Shown one piece after another: positions 26,105 through 35,868 of a stretch of DNA of 50,973 nt. Each line of letters begins with the position of its first letter. The first letter of the stretch is position 1. The notes beneath the pieces were generated by a model. That model was not told where the DNA came from and searched no databases. It saw nothing but the letters and a program-made list of their open reading frames with translations. The DNA is from Clostridiales bacterium (GTDB lineage: Bacteria; Bacillota; Clostridia; Oscillospirales; Acutalibacteraceae), in the NCBI GenBank assembly GCA_024690965.1, contig JAILOG010000015.1, positions 1-50,973 on the forward strand. Direction: 5' to 3'. The translations under genes were made by a program, and so were the position numbers.

Positions 26105-29100
26105 TTATTCTGAAAGATTATTCTCAATAATAAAACTCTTGTTCACCAGTTCTGCCAGTGTTCCGTTCTTTGATGCCTCTGCAGCGTCGGCCTCCACGAA
26201 GTTGTGGCTCTCACTCTTCAAGGTTTCGTCAAAACCGAGAATATAGTTTGTGGCGATCAGGTAGATGATACGTGTCGGAGCCATGCCGTACACCTGCTTT
26301 TGGAGAATATGTTTGATGCGTGCCTTGTCGTCCGGTAGCGCCGCTTTCATTGCCTCGCTGTTGTACAGGCGCTTCACGATCTCCGTGATATACAAGCCGG
26401 ACTTCATATACAGGTCGGCAAAGGTCTTCGTCGGATCGTCGAAGCAACCGGGATTCTGTTTCTCCAGTTCGTCAACCATCATCTTCACTACCCACTTGGG
26501 CGTGAAGATTTGGTTCGTCTTCTGCGGAGGAATATAGTCAAAAATGTCCTCCGCTAAATTCTCGTCAAAATAGTTTGCGAGCTGCTCACGCTTTTTCAGA
26601 AATTCCTGAATAGAATCGTTGAAAACGACTTCATCAAAGAGATTACCATCGAAGTGTTCAGTTTCTCCGGTTTCTTCATTGACATAATCTCCGCCATCAC
26701 GCAAGAAACGGAAATCGTCTTCCGTAATGCCTGTTACCTCAAGAAATACATCATCCTCTGTATAGTCGTCAAAGTTCGCAAGGGTAAGTTCATTATCGCC
26801 ATACGCCATAATAAAACTCGGTATTGTTCTTGAAAAGCCGCGAAGATGAGCGCGAACATCATCTTCCACAGAGCTTTTCTCTTCTTCTTTCTTTTTAGTT
26901 TCAAGCCTCTCGACAACTTCTTGAGGTTTATTCTTAACGGTTTCTTCAACCTCCTGCTGTACAGCAAATGTCAACGCCTGCAAAGCATCGTCAATACTCG
27001 CCTGATAATTCTTCTCTGCTTTCTCAACCTCTTGTTCCGATTCTGCCTCAGCAAGCGCCTTCTGATACTCTATCTGTGCAATATTACGCGCTTCTTTATG
27101 TGCCTCTTTGAGCTGCTCAAACTTGTCTTTTATTTCGGCTTCAACTTGCTTTTCCAGACGCTTCTTCGTGCCTTTTTTGATATCGTATTCATCGACGACG
27201 GGATCAAAGACATGCGCCTTAACGGTTTCTACAACAGTATCGATAACAGTATCTACCTGTTTATCAACATCTGACGGTTCGCCTCCGACAACAGCGCCTA
27301 TCGCTCTCTCAACATCGGCAGACATATTCTCATAGATTTTGTCGCCGAAAAGCTCTCGTGTTTTGCCGATAACGATTTCTGTGGGAATATCAACCTCACC
27401 GTGTTCATCAACAGGAATATCGGTAATAGAATCGATGTTTCTTTTATTCTTTTTCGGGTCTTCATCAGCCGGGGTCAGCTTTTCAACGATATTCTTTACC
27501 GCCGCCGGAGCTGCGAAAATGTTGCTGATATTCTTAAACAGGAAATTGCTAAGAAAGCCTCTGCGAACGACCTCATGACTTTTAATCTTTCTCGGAATAG
27601 TCAGAACCTGAGCAGGATCAAGCTCAACCATCTTACCTTCTTCGTCCTCACCAAGCACGGGGAAGAAATTAAGCAGTCGCTTTATATTGCTCTCCCTGTC
27701 CTCAGAGGTGCCGCGACCGTCAACGGTTGATTTAGAAAGATTGTTAGCAAATTCGTCATAAATAATAAGCGTTCTCGCCGGGTCAAAGTCAAAGATATAC
27801 GCGTTTTCTTTCATATATCTTTTTCCGTCCGGCGCGGTTAGTTTGCACGGGTTTTGTGCTCTGAAAGCCGCCTGCATATAGGAGGAGGGACTTTTCATAT
27901 TGCACAACATCAGAACTCCGCTCCACTCCGGAACAGTTATACCGACAGTCAACTGTCCTACAGTGAGCGTGATGGTTTTATCGTGTTCGGCAATAGCTGT
28001 TCTTACGCGCTCCAGCGCTTTTACATTTGCTTTATCTTCATTAGATATTCTGCCGTCGCCGGCAGCGATTACAACTTCATAATCACCGAAAAGCTCCTCG
28101 AACTCCTCAGAATCCATCATTTTCTTGAGAGCCTTTGCGGAATCAACGCGATTCAGATACCACATAGTATGGCTCAACTCCCGTCTCAACTCCGGTGTTG
28201 AGAACGGATACTTTTCATTTGTAAACAACGAGCGTAAGAACTTCTTAATTTCGTCCTCATGAATAAATGTACCGCTTTCGTTCGTAAGGAAAAACTCATT
28301 CAGATCAAAAGCGTAATCTACGGTTTCGTCATCTGATAAATCAACGCCTCTGCTGAGTTCATCATAAATTATATTGCCGAGCTGATATGTGTACATGCAC
28401 AGTTTAGGCAACGACTCATAGGGATTGTAGCCTTCGCCGTCAAAATGTTCTTTGGCCTCCTGCTCGTCTGCGTAAGACCAGTTAAAAATTTGCTCATCGC
28501 TGAATTGGTCGGAAGCAAGCTGCTTAAACGGCGTACCCGACAAATACAAAGTGTGCTTACGTTTGATATAACGGAAAGCTCTCTCTGTACGGTAGGTATC
28601 CACACCTTCCTGAGATTCGTCAATTATAAGCAAATCAAACTCAATTTTGGACATCCATTCGAGCTTGTCTATGCCGTTGTAATTGCCGAAATGTTTTGAA
28701 CCCTTCAAGCCCTGTAAGGACTCAAAGGCTACCATTCCTTTATTTTTGACACCAATTTCATTCAGATATTCGCTGCGCGAAACCACAATCGGGTGATTTG
28801 AAAGCGCGTCGGTATCTGACACGAAGCACAGTTCATTACGCCACGCGATAAACTTTCCGAAATCATCAGCCCACGAATTAGCGATACTCGGACGGTTCGT
28901 CACAATTAAAACCTTTTTGAACCCCATAGACCGCACAAGGTCGTATGACGCGAGAGTTTTTCCAAAACGCGGTTTAGCGTTCCATAAAAATTCCTCTCCG
29001 CCGTTTACAAAATACGCCGATGTCATTTCAACCGCTCTTGCCTGTTCTTCACGGAGAGTATATTCGCACTCCTGCTGTGTATTAACGAGCATACGGTTAG

Positions 29101-29437
29101 CAAAACGGGTAAATAGTTGTTGTGACTGTTCGCCGTCAATCTTAAACCATTCTGTGTCAGGCTCACGGGTTATTTTTGCTCTGCGTTGTAAGAAGTTATG
29201 AAAATCATGGTCTGTGAAATACTCTCCTGAGCCATCCTTATACATAGCATTATCTTTCCAAGCGAGAGTCCAGCGTATATTCGCAGTATGCGTCTGCTGA
29301 TTAATTCTGTCTTCAACCGATTGCTTTTCCGTATAACCTATCTTCGTCCATCCCTCATGATAAGGAATGCCGGGCGTATTATAAGCATATACCATAGGAA
29401 TAATACGGGAGTACGATTTAATGTTAGGAGCTGCCAT
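26105..29437 (-). CDS. Restriction enzyme: GIY-YIG-like nuclease, SF2 helicase and partial methyltransferase domain
   Basis: 1110 residues. The N-terminus (13-60) has VYAYNTPG...GWTKIGYTEKQSVEDRI, a T5orf172/GIY-YIG nuclease pattern. An SF2 helicase follows: RFGKT (157-161), DESQ (273-276), SGTPF (about 300) and later motifs to about 560. A charged coiled region (about 690-850) leads to a C-terminal part with IFTPKWVVKMMVDELE and FADLYMKSGLYITEIV, which resembles methyltransferase motifs X/I but has no NPPY. It likely translocates on and cuts unmodified DNA. It starts 1 bp after the stop of the methyltransferase gene, so the two are coupled. Confidence 0.8.
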   Translation of the reverse strand: MAAPNIKSYSRIIPMVYAYNTPGIPYHEGWTKIGYTEKQSVEDRINQQTHTANIRWTLAWKDNAMYKDGSGEYFTDHDFHNFLQRRAKITREPDTEWFKIDGEQSQQLFTRFANRMLVNTQQECEYTLREEQARAVEMTSAYFVNGGEEFLWNAKPRFGKTLASYDLVRSMGFKKVLIVTNRPSIANSWADDFGKFIAWRNELCFVSDTDALSNHPIVVSRSEYLNEIGVKNKGMVAFESLQGLKGSKHFGNYNGIDKLEWMSKIEFDLLIIDESQEGVDTYRTERAFRYIKRKHTLYLSGTPFKQLASDQFSDEQIFNWSYADEQEAKEHFDGEGYNPYESLPKLCMYTYQLGNIIYDELSRGVDLSDDETVDYAFDLNEFFLTNESGTFIHEDEIKKFLRSLFTNEKYPFSTPELRRELSHTMWYLNRVDSAKALKKMMDSEEFEELFGDYEVVIAAGDGRISNEDKANVKALERVRTAIAEHDKTITLTVGQLTVGITVPEWSGVLMLCNMKSPSSYMQAAFRAQNPCKLTAPDGKRYMKENAYIFDFDPARTLIIYDEFANNLSKSTVDGRGTSEDRESNIKRLLNFFPVLGEDEEGKMVELDPAQVLTIPRKIKSHEVVRRGFLSNFLFKNISNIFAAPAAVKNIVEKLTPADEDPKKNKRNIDSITDIPVDEHGEVDIPTEIVIGKTRELFGDKIYENMSADVERAIGAVVGGEPSDVDKQVDTVIDTVVETVKAHVFDPVVDEYDIKKGTKKRLEKQVEAEIKDKFEQLKEAHKEARNIAQIEYQKALAEAESEQEVEKAEKNYQASIDDALQALTFAVQQEVEETVKNKPQEVVERLETKKKEEEKSSVEDDVRAHLRGFSRTIPSFIMAYGDNELTLANFDDYTEDDVFLEVTGITEDDFRFLRDGGDYVNEETGETEHFDGNLFDEVVFNDSIQEFLKKREQLANYFDENLAEDIFDYIPPQKTNQIFTPKWVVKMMVDELEKQNPGCFDDPTKTFADLYMKSGLYITEIVKRLYNSEAMKAALPDDKARIKHILQKQVYGMAPTRIIYLIATNYILGFDETLKSESHNFVEADAAEASKNGTLAELVNKSFIIENNLSE

Positions 29438-29438
29438 A

Positions 29439-31418
29439 TTATTCCATCTCCTTTACGTGGGTCTCGATGAAGGTGATCTCTTCATCGGAGAGGCCGTACT
29501 TGGTGTACAGCTGCCGATCGATCCCGGCGATGGGTTGAGACCAATCGATATCAGAGGTTGTTGTGAAGTCTTGAAGAGGGACGTAAGCCCACTTTCCAGG
29601 TGTGTTATCTTGAGTAACTTTCAACACACTCAAAAGAGCTCTGGCAAACTTGGTTTTCGTGTATTTAACACAGTTTTCAGCTTCTTTAGCGGAGTCGAAA
29701 TTCCCAATGCTTAAAAAGGTAACTGTTCCACCATCGCCAGGAACACCCATGATTGCTTCAGGAAGTGTTTCTCCAAATTGACCAGTTCCAGTCGCCTTAG
29801 CGAAAAAAGCCTTATGCGCATCTAAATTGGATACCTCGGTGACATACTTTCTCTTGATATACTTCCAACACCGATTATTCCCGTCTCTACCAAGAATACG
29901 GACATATTCATCTTCATCAGGTAAACTATCAAAGAACACCTCAGGGAAAACAGAGAACGCATTAGACTGAATATCATAATCATGTCCTTTACTTGCTCTG
30001 CCCACCAACTGCGGGTTTTCCTCATACAGTGCTTTTGTGTAGTGGTAAGCGAAGCTCGTCACAATAATCGTGTTGAGTCCCATAAACGCTGTATTTCCCA
30101 GTACTTTATGCAGAATAGAATTGACCTCTGGGTACTGTGAAAAAATCCGAATTGCCCCGAAATCTTTCTGCTGATCACGATATGTAATGGCAACACCACC
30201 CTTTATATCTACCCCATGAAAAACACTTGCAGAATCAGGGGAATATGATATGACTTTGAGGTGCTCGTCATTAAGCATCTTTTTGTTCCAGTCTTTGGGA
30301 GTATACCCTGCATTGAAAAGAAACCGCGCTGGTGTGATCAACATGGTTTTGTCAGCTATGCCATATGCCGCATCCATAAAAGTATGATAGACAGGCGTGG
30401 CTGTATTGCTATCGCCTTGCCGCTCCTCCTGATATGGCGGATTCCCTATGATAAAATCGAACTTCATGCTGCCGTTTCTCCTTTCTCGAAACGCATTAAA
30501 CTCAATGCTTTTTTTCTGCCCACGCCAGTCATAAACGCGGCAAGGCGTTTGTGTTTCTTTTCCTTCGTCGGTGCTGTTGTCTATTCCAAAAATATCATAT
30601 ATAGAAAATTGGTGGTACTGCTCATATAGAGCTCCAAGCGGGATAGTTCCCTTTAGGCCATCCATTTGCCAAAGGTTCCAGCTGATGACCCTGGTGATCT
30701 CACGCAGTTCCTTATACGTTGGTTTTCTGTTCCATCTATCCTGTATGTAGTCGATGTATGTGAGCAGTAGATTTATCCGCGCAACCAATAAGCTGTCGCC
30801 CTGATATTCGTAGCCGTATACAGCCTGAAATGCCCTAAGTGTCCATTTTAACCATTCTTCCTCTGTGGTGGTATTCTCATTTACTATCCGCAGCTTTCGG
30901 TCTAATATACCGATACGCTCCTTGATCGGTATGATCTCGCCGGTCGCCATATCGTACCGACTGACAAGGTACGGAGCCTCGCCGCAGGTGATTTCCAACC
31001 GGCGTGAGTCAACGTAAGTCTGCCATCGTTTTCGTTTCGGCATCTGTATGGGTTCTTCTGTAGGTGTCCATTTTTGACCGTTCAGCTGTCCGAACACATT
31101 CGGCCTGTCGAACCAATCTTCATCAATATGGTCAATCATACAACAGCACAGCCACATGGGTGTAAAGACTTCGGCTTTTTTCCGCGTGCGCAGCTGTTGT
31201 TCATCAAAGCTCTTAGAAATGCGTGGCTGGATAATGCAGCCGCCGACAGTACTTAATGTTAGTTTTGTGATTTGCTTTTTTGCTCCAAATTGAGCACCGT
31301 AATCAGCATAACTGTCAGTGGCAAAGATTATATTTTTCTTCGCACTGCGATCTGAAAGAAGCGAAGGAAGCATATCCCTTACAGGCCAGTCATTTAATTT
31401 GATCTCAATGGAAGTCAT
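29439..31418 (-). CDS. N6-adenine DNA methyltransferase (Eco57I-like)
   Basis: A 659-residue modification enzyme. Seen are KAEVFTPMWL (81-90), a divergent SAM-binding motif LEITCGEAPYLVSRYD (141-156) and the catalytic NPPY motif in FDFIIGNPPYQEE (326-329), followed by a target-recognition-like C-terminal half. It methylates adenine to protect host DNA from the GIY-YIG/helicase enzyme encoded next in the same operon. First gene of the leftward defence operon. The two-gene design is neither classic type I (no hsdS) nor type III (no Mod/Res pair). Confidence 0.85.
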   Translation of the reverse strand: MTSIEIKLNDWPVRDMLPSLLSDRSAKKNIIFATDSYADYGAQFGAKKQITKLTLSTVGGCIIQPRISKSFDEQQLRTRKKAEVFTPMWLCCCMIDHIDEDWFDRPNVFGQLNGQKWTPTEEPIQMPKRKRWQTYVDSRRLEITCGEAPYLVSRYDMATGEIIPIKERIGILDRKLRIVNENTTTEEEWLKWTLRAFQAVYGYEYQGDSLLVARINLLLTYIDYIQDRWNRKPTYKELREITRVISWNLWQMDGLKGTIPLGALYEQYHQFSIYDIFGIDNSTDEGKETQTPCRVYDWRGQKKSIEFNAFRERRNGSMKFDFIIGNPPYQEERQGDSNTATPVYHTFMDAAYGIADKTMLITPARFLFNAGYTPKDWNKKMLNDEHLKVISYSPDSASVFHGVDIKGGVAITYRDQQKDFGAIRIFSQYPEVNSILHKVLGNTAFMGLNTIIVTSFAYHYTKALYEENPQLVGRASKGHDYDIQSNAFSVFPEVFFDSLPDEDEYVRILGRDGNNRCWKYIKRKYVTEVSNLDAHKAFFAKATGTGQFGETLPEAIMGVPGDGGTVTFLSIGNFDSAKEAENCVKYTKTKFARALLSVLKVTQDNTPGKWAYVPLQDFTTTSDIDWSQPIAGIDRQLYTKYGLSDEEITFIETHVKEME

Positions 31419-31517
31419 ATACTATTCACCACGCTTTTTAATGTATTTCTCTTTAACACTATTATCAAACCAAATTTTGAAACTAAGTGTATTAATTATA
31501 TCAAAATGAATGAGGAG

Positions 31518-31541
31518 AATCAACTGATTAAGCAGTTGATT
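31518..31541. promoter_or_regulatory. Inverted repeat upstream of the restriction operon
   Basis: AATCAACTG (31518-31526) / CAGTTGATT (31533-31541), perfect 9-bp arms with a 6-bp spacer, about 100 bp before the methyltransferase start. It is a possible operator for the restriction-modification operon. Confidence 0.45.
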
Positions 31542-31616
31542 GGGGAAATTTAGTGACTATTGAAGGAACCGGTGTATCATATGGAATGACAAATAAAATC
31601 AATTGATTCAGGTTAA

Positions 31617-33119
31617 TTACGATTGACTATGATACTCCGCCGCCACGTTTTCCCCGACTTCATCATCAGTCGTGATATTCTGCCTGTGCGTTTTTGAGTT
31701 GGCAAGCGTTTCAAGATTTTTTATCCGGCGTTTTGTCAATTCAGCGATAACGCGGATACGGTTTTCTTCCATATAATCCTTCGCGTTTTTGTCGGAAAGG
31801 ATCTTCGTGATCATATCGCTAACGTCTGCAAGCGCGGAAAAGTCGATCCAATCAAAAGAGGAAACGAGCTTCAACTGCTCCGTGTGATGCTTTTTGAACG
31901 GCTTGCAGATGACTTCTGATTCATCATACATCATTGCCGCGCTTTTATCGTAGCCGAGAGAAGAACCGCTGTCATATATCGGCGCCATGCCGAGCCACTC
32001 AAGCGTTTCGACGTTTCTTATCGCACCGAAGTTATTCAGATGCCTGTCCTCATTCGCGATTATATAATCAAGAACGATCATGCGGTCAAGAAATTGCCTG
32101 ACATCAGGTATTCCGAGTTCATCTGCACATTCAATCAAATGCTGATACAGCGACATATTGTTTGGCTGTTTTCTGATCTGAATGATTCTCCACGCAGGGA
32201 TAAGCTCGGTATTTTCATCAATAAAATCCTCGCACACGCTGTACGGCGCGCCTTTGTTCCATGTCACTGTATATGAAACATGGGGAATATTAAGCCGACG
32301 CATGATTTCCGAGGCGATAACTTCATTCAGCGGCTGTTGCCTGTATGGGTTGGAACCGCCTTTTATAAGGCACCGTTTGCAGTCAATTATTTTCCAGCGT
32401 TTTTTCAAATTGCCGTCAGATGTATTGTCGGGAGACGAAAAATTCAGCTGATCGGGCTTCTTATCGGCGCCGAAAAGAACATCACCTATGTCATCCGAAA
32501 ACTCATTTTCAAAGAAATTGACTTTTTCCCATGTCAAATCTGAATTTTCCGGGCAAATCCAATACTGATCCGAAAGGCTTAGCCCGAAGCAGCGAATCAA
32601 AAGCATTTTTGTATTGGTAATCTGAAGTGTTTCAAGTGCCTCGCGCACACCGGAGCGGCTTGCGGGAATAGCTCTGTCAGTCCACCATATATTGAGCGCC
32701 GCTCGGTCGGCAACACCTTTTTTTACGCCTACACCAACCGGCAAATGCTCCGGCGCGTGAATTTTACCGATCTTCTGAATAAATCCGGTTTCGTTATCTA
32801 TAACAAGTTCCGCAACCTGTGTGTGTTTGTGCATAAGGGTGCATTTTAAAAAACCGGTAGTATGATTGCCTGTTTGTTTAGTGCCTGATTTTGTATCGGC
32901 AAGCTCTTTCTGTAATTCTTTGCGCCTTTCTATCAGTTGCGCAAGCTCGTCAATCTCATCGTTGCGGAGATACTTGCTTTTTTTCTTACCGCCCTCCGAC
33001 CATTGGTGATAGAAGTACACCTTGCCGTTGACAGTCTTTTTGGAAATATATCCTTTAGGGAGCTTTGCGATCTTTTCGGTTAATTCCGCGATCTTTTGTA
33101 ATGTTGCGCGGTCGGTCAT
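31617..33119 (-). CDS. HipA-family kinase with an N-terminal KGYISxK domain
   Basis: 500 residues. A small N-terminal module (about 17-72: LPKGYISKKTVNGKVYFYHQW...) is followed by a HipA-like kinase with VSYTVTW/CEDFIDENTE, NEDRHLNNFG (356-365, catalytic Asp and metal Asn) and YDSGSSL (382-388). HipA toxins phosphorylate translation factors such as glutamyl-tRNA synthetase and cause dormancy. No separate HipB antitoxin is seen; the N-terminal module, shared with the Fic partner at 35240, may take that place. The start at 33119 follows AAAGGTGATG. A decayed copy of its 3' end is at 21266. Confidence 0.8.
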   Translation of the reverse strand: MTDRATLQKIAELTEKIAKLPKGYISKKTVNGKVYFYHQWSEGGKKKSKYLRNDEIDELAQLIERRKELQKELADTKSGTKQTGNHTTGFLKCTLMHKHTQVAELVIDNETGFIQKIGKIHAPEHLPVGVGVKKGVADRAALNIWWTDRAIPASRSGVREALETLQITNTKMLLIRCFGLSLSDQYWICPENSDLTWEKVNFFENEFSDDIGDVLFGADKKPDQLNFSSPDNTSDGNLKKRWKIIDCKRCLIKGGSNPYRQQPLNEVIASEIMRRLNIPHVSYTVTWNKGAPYSVCEDFIDENTELIPAWRIIQIRKQPNNMSLYQHLIECADELGIPDVRQFLDRMIVLDYIIANEDRHLNNFGAIRNVETLEWLGMAPIYDSGSSLGYDKSAAMMYDESEVICKPFKKHHTEQLKLVSSFDWIDFSALADVSDMITKILSDKNAKDYMEENRIRVIAELTKRRIKNLETLANSKTHRQNITTDDEVGENVAAEYHSQS

Positions 33120-33354
33120 AATCTCATCACCTTTCTCAACTTTAATATTATACCCTGCATTATCCCCTAATGTCAATATAAATTGTTATTTTTTGTTCTG
33201 CTGTCGCAAATTTGGTACAACACACTGTGCAGACCGAAAAAATCCTCCTGAGATATTTCAAACGCAAATATTTATGTTAAAATAAAGCAGCAAGAATGAT
33301 GTCCGTTTTTGCAATACATAAAAACGCGTGCAATATGAAAGGAGGATCAGTGGA

Positions 33355-34308
33355 ATGGCAAAGAAAGCTAAAAAGGCAGTGGATTACGGTTACACACCGG
33401 AACAGATCAAGGAGATACAGGAATACTTTAAATCCAACGATTTCACCAAAGTAATTTTTGTTGAACATAAAACAACTTTGAGCGGAGAAAAAGCCAAAGT
33501 ATATCAGAAAGCGAAGGACATTTTCTCTAAATACTGGCTGAATAACCTGAAGGGGATCGGAATCAAACGAATGATGAAAAACTTTTCGCGAGAATACCCT
33601 ATTAAATTACTGCAAAGCGCAGACGGTGATTTCTTCACGGAAGAAATTGCAGAAATGTACACCGATACCGAGCAATTTGATAAAGCAGTCGAACAGTTTC
33701 TTGAAATGTATGAAGATCAAATTTACGCAGGCTTAGATGCATACTGTCAAAGCTTCGGCAAGAAAGCAGAGGATTTAACAGATGAAGAAATAGGCTTTGT
33801 CGTTGAAAAAGTGTCGGATGTGCTGAACGAAGAACTGATAAAAGTGATGATGCTCGGTCAGCAAGTCCCGGAGGTTTACGAGACCACCCGCAAAATCCGC
33901 ACACATGAAGATTTCAGCAAAGCCATTGAAGGCAATTACGACCTGATCAATTTCCATAATAAATGGACGCATTGCAAAACAAAACTCGGCGCACCGTTAT
34001 TCTTTAGTGAGTTGTCACTGAACGAGGCAACCGGTATTGAAGGCGCAAGGAATTTCTTTGCAAGTGCGGATCAGCACACACAAAAAGAGTATGAGGAAAT
34101 TCGCGACATTTTTGCAGATTCACTTAACAGCACCGACCGTGAAATCTATTACATGCGCGAACAGGGATACACGCTGGCAGAGATTGCCTGTCGTCTTGGA
34201 TACAAAACGCATAGCGCAATATCAAAAAGGTTAAAAGCTATATTTGAAAAATACAATGAATTCTGCGGATATGTTGAAGCAAATCAGAAAGAAAAGAAAA
34301 AGAAATAA
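33355..34308 (+). CDS. Element-encoded sigma-like DNA-binding protein
   Basis: About 317 residues. The C-terminal part LNSTDREIYYMREQGYTLAEIACRLGYKTHSAISKRLKAI (about 262-300) is a sigma-70 region 4-like helix-turn-helix; the N-terminal 230 residues are helical, basic at the start and acidic in the middle, with no recognised region 2. The start at 33355 has AAAGGAGG 8 nt upstream. It reads divergently from the hipA-like gene, and a terminator follows. It may direct transcription of mobility genes. Confidence 0.65.
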   Translation: MAKKAKKAVDYGYTPEQIKEIQEYFKSNDFTKVIFVEHKTTLSGEKAKVYQKAKDIFSKYWLNNLKGIGIKRMMKNFSREYPIKLLQSADGDFFTEEIAEMYTDTEQFDKAVEQFLEMYEDQIYAGLDAYCQSFGKKAEDLTDEEIGFVVEKVSDVLNEELIKVMMLGQQVPEVYETTRKIRTHEDFSKAIEGNYDLINFHNKWTHCKTKLGAPLFFSELSLNEATGIEGARNFFASADQHTQKEYEEIRDIFADSLNSTDREIYYMREQGYTLAEIACRLGYKTHSAISKRLKAIFEKYNEFCGYVEANQKEKKKK

Positions 34309-34357
34309 AAAATGAATGCGGCGTAGGAGTAAAATGCAACGCCGCTTTGTATTGTTA

Positions 34358-34386
34358 CCCGAAGAGAAATCTTCGGGCTTTTTTTA
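34358..34386 (+). terminator. Terminator of the sigma-like gene
   Basis: CCCGAAGA-GAAA-TCTTCGGG followed by CTTTTTTT. Confidence 0.88.
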
Positions 34387-34416
34387 TGCCCAAAAATATT
34401 TTTTCTAAAAATTTTC

Positions 34417-34454
34417 AAACTCAGGAACAATTTGCTTTTCTTACATTGTTCTAT
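34417..34454. repeat. Island repeat, copy B
   Basis: The second copy of the GGAACAATT...ATTGTTCTATA element, nearly identical to copy C. It lies between the terminator of the sigma-like gene and the 3' end of the Fic gene. Confidence 0.8.
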
Positions 34455-34516
34455 AAGTAGAAGCAGAAAAATCAAATTAAGTTAATGCCCATTTCCGTAA
34501 TATCAAAAATAAAGTA

Positions 34517-35236
34517 TTACTCATTTTCATCCAAGTATTCGTGCGGTCTTTCTACATAATCCTTAACTTTGTATTCACCGATGGAGTCATATTTGCCAGC
34601 TTCGGGTTTAGTTGCGGTATCAGTCATACCATAGCTGCCGAGAATCGCCTCAAAGAATATGCGTTCGAGATACTCATATTTGGAATAAATGCCTTGCGAC
34701 GCCCAAACAAGTGCATTACGAACATACGCTGAATATGTTTTAAACAATTCGTGTTTTACTTCAAATCCAAGTGATTTTGCGCACAATACCGCGAACACAA
34801 TAATCGTTCTTGTGTTGCCTTCACGAAACGGATGCGTCTGCCAAATGCTTGCGATTATTCTGACGAGCCTGAAAACAATTTCTTTATCATTATCACCGTT
34901 TCTTTTCAGTTTGGCGATTTCTTTCATTTCGTCACACAGCTGCTTTTTGATTTCACTTGGATAAGCGTACCGAACGGTATCTCCGCCGAGTATATCTTCG
35001 TATTTCACAATTTGTATAGTGCGGAATTCTCCCGCCCAGTCATATATCTGACCGAAAATATTTCTGTGGATATCCTGCAATGTTTCGGTATTGAATTTTA
35101 CATATTTAAAGTCGTAAATTGCCGCCATTGAGAGAGCGGTAATATCCGCCTCGGCAGTACGAAGCAATTTTTCATCCTTAATATCAGCTAAGTTTTTTAA
35201 AACATTTACATCATCGTATAAATAGGGATCACGCAT
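34517..35236 (-). CDS. Fic-domain protein (AMP-transferase toxin)
   Basis: A 239-residue Fic protein with the catalytic loop HPFREGNTR (135-143, HxFx[DE]GNxR) and the upstream flap region around residues 68-95. Fic enzymes transfer AMP from ATP to targets such as gyrase or topoisomerase IV subunits, or to other proteins. No internal inhibitory motif was seen, so control by a partner is expected. The gene starts 3 bp after the stop of the 171-residue gene upstream, giving a coupled toxin-antitoxin-like pair. Confidence 0.9.
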   Translation of the reverse strand: MRDPYLYDDVNVLKNLADIKDEKLLRTAEADITALSMAAIYDFKYVKFNTETLQDIHRNIFGQIYDWAGEFRTIQIVKYEDILGGDTVRYAYPSEIKKQLCDEMKEIAKLKRNGDNDKEIVFRLVRIIASIWQTHPFREGNTRTIIVFAVLCAKSLGFEVKHELFKTYSAYVRNALVWASQGIYSKYEYLERIFFEAILGSYGMTDTATKPEAGKYDSIGEYKVKDYVERPHEYLDENE

Positions 35237-35239
35237 CTG

Positions 35240-35755
35240 CTACACCTCCGAAGCAAAACCATATCTTTTGAGAGTCAGCTCAAATATTGATAAAAATGTA
35301 GTGTTACCGTTTTTCCAACTTACAAGGTCGCTTTTTACTTTATCGCTTATCGGCACACCTTCAATAGATATCATAGCGTCTGAAAAAGAGATTCTTTTTT
35401 CTTTTTCGGCAGAAGAAATACTGTCCATGCCTGTTGATAACTTTAAAACTTTCAGTTTGCGAAACAAAGCTTTACTGAGTATTTTTGCCGCGCTTTCAAG
35501 CTCGGTGATTCTGTTTGTAACAGCAGGTAATTCAGCCTCGTACTTTTTTCTTAAAGCGATTTCACTTTTTATTTCGTCAACATTTTTAATATATTTGCTT
35601 TCAACCGTGCTGCCGTTTCTTGTCTGTAAATAAAAATATTTATTTCCGCCGATAGTTTTTTCGGATATATAACCTTTCTGCAAGGTTGCAAGCTTTCGCT
35701 CAATTTGAATTTTCAGTTCAAGTAATTCCTTATATTCAGAGATTATATCTTTCAT
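35240..35755 (-). CDS. Putative Fic partner/antitoxin with the KGYISxK domain
   Basis: 171 residues in two parts. The N-terminal module (about 23-76: LQKGYISEKTIGGNKYFYLQ...SKYIK) is clearly related to the start of the HipA-like protein at 31617. The C-terminal part has ISFSDAMISIEGVPISDKVK, which resembles antitoxin inhibitory helices but lacks an exact S/TxxxEG spacing. It lies directly upstream of the Fic gene in the same operon, the place expected of an antitoxin. Function inferred. Confidence 0.6.
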   Translation of the reverse strand: MKDIISEYKELLELKIQIERKLATLQKGYISEKTIGGNKYFYLQTRNGSTVESKYIKNVDEIKSEIALRKKYEAELPAVTNRITELESAAKILSKALFRKLKVLKLSTGMDSISSAEKEKRISFSDAMISIEGVPISDKVKSDLVSWKNGNTTFLSIFELTLKRYGFASEV

Positions 35756-35868
35756 AATAAGACCTCCAGTCTGTTAATAGTATATCACAATTTAACCTAC
35801 ATATCAACAATTATTTTAAAAACAGTAGGTTAATTCATTTCAGTGTTTTTGTTCGAAATCATTAATAT

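Noticed and set aside
26846-27274. 142-codon plus-strand frame inside the restriction gene
   Set aside because: It is a shadow of the charged coiled region of the 1110-residue protein.
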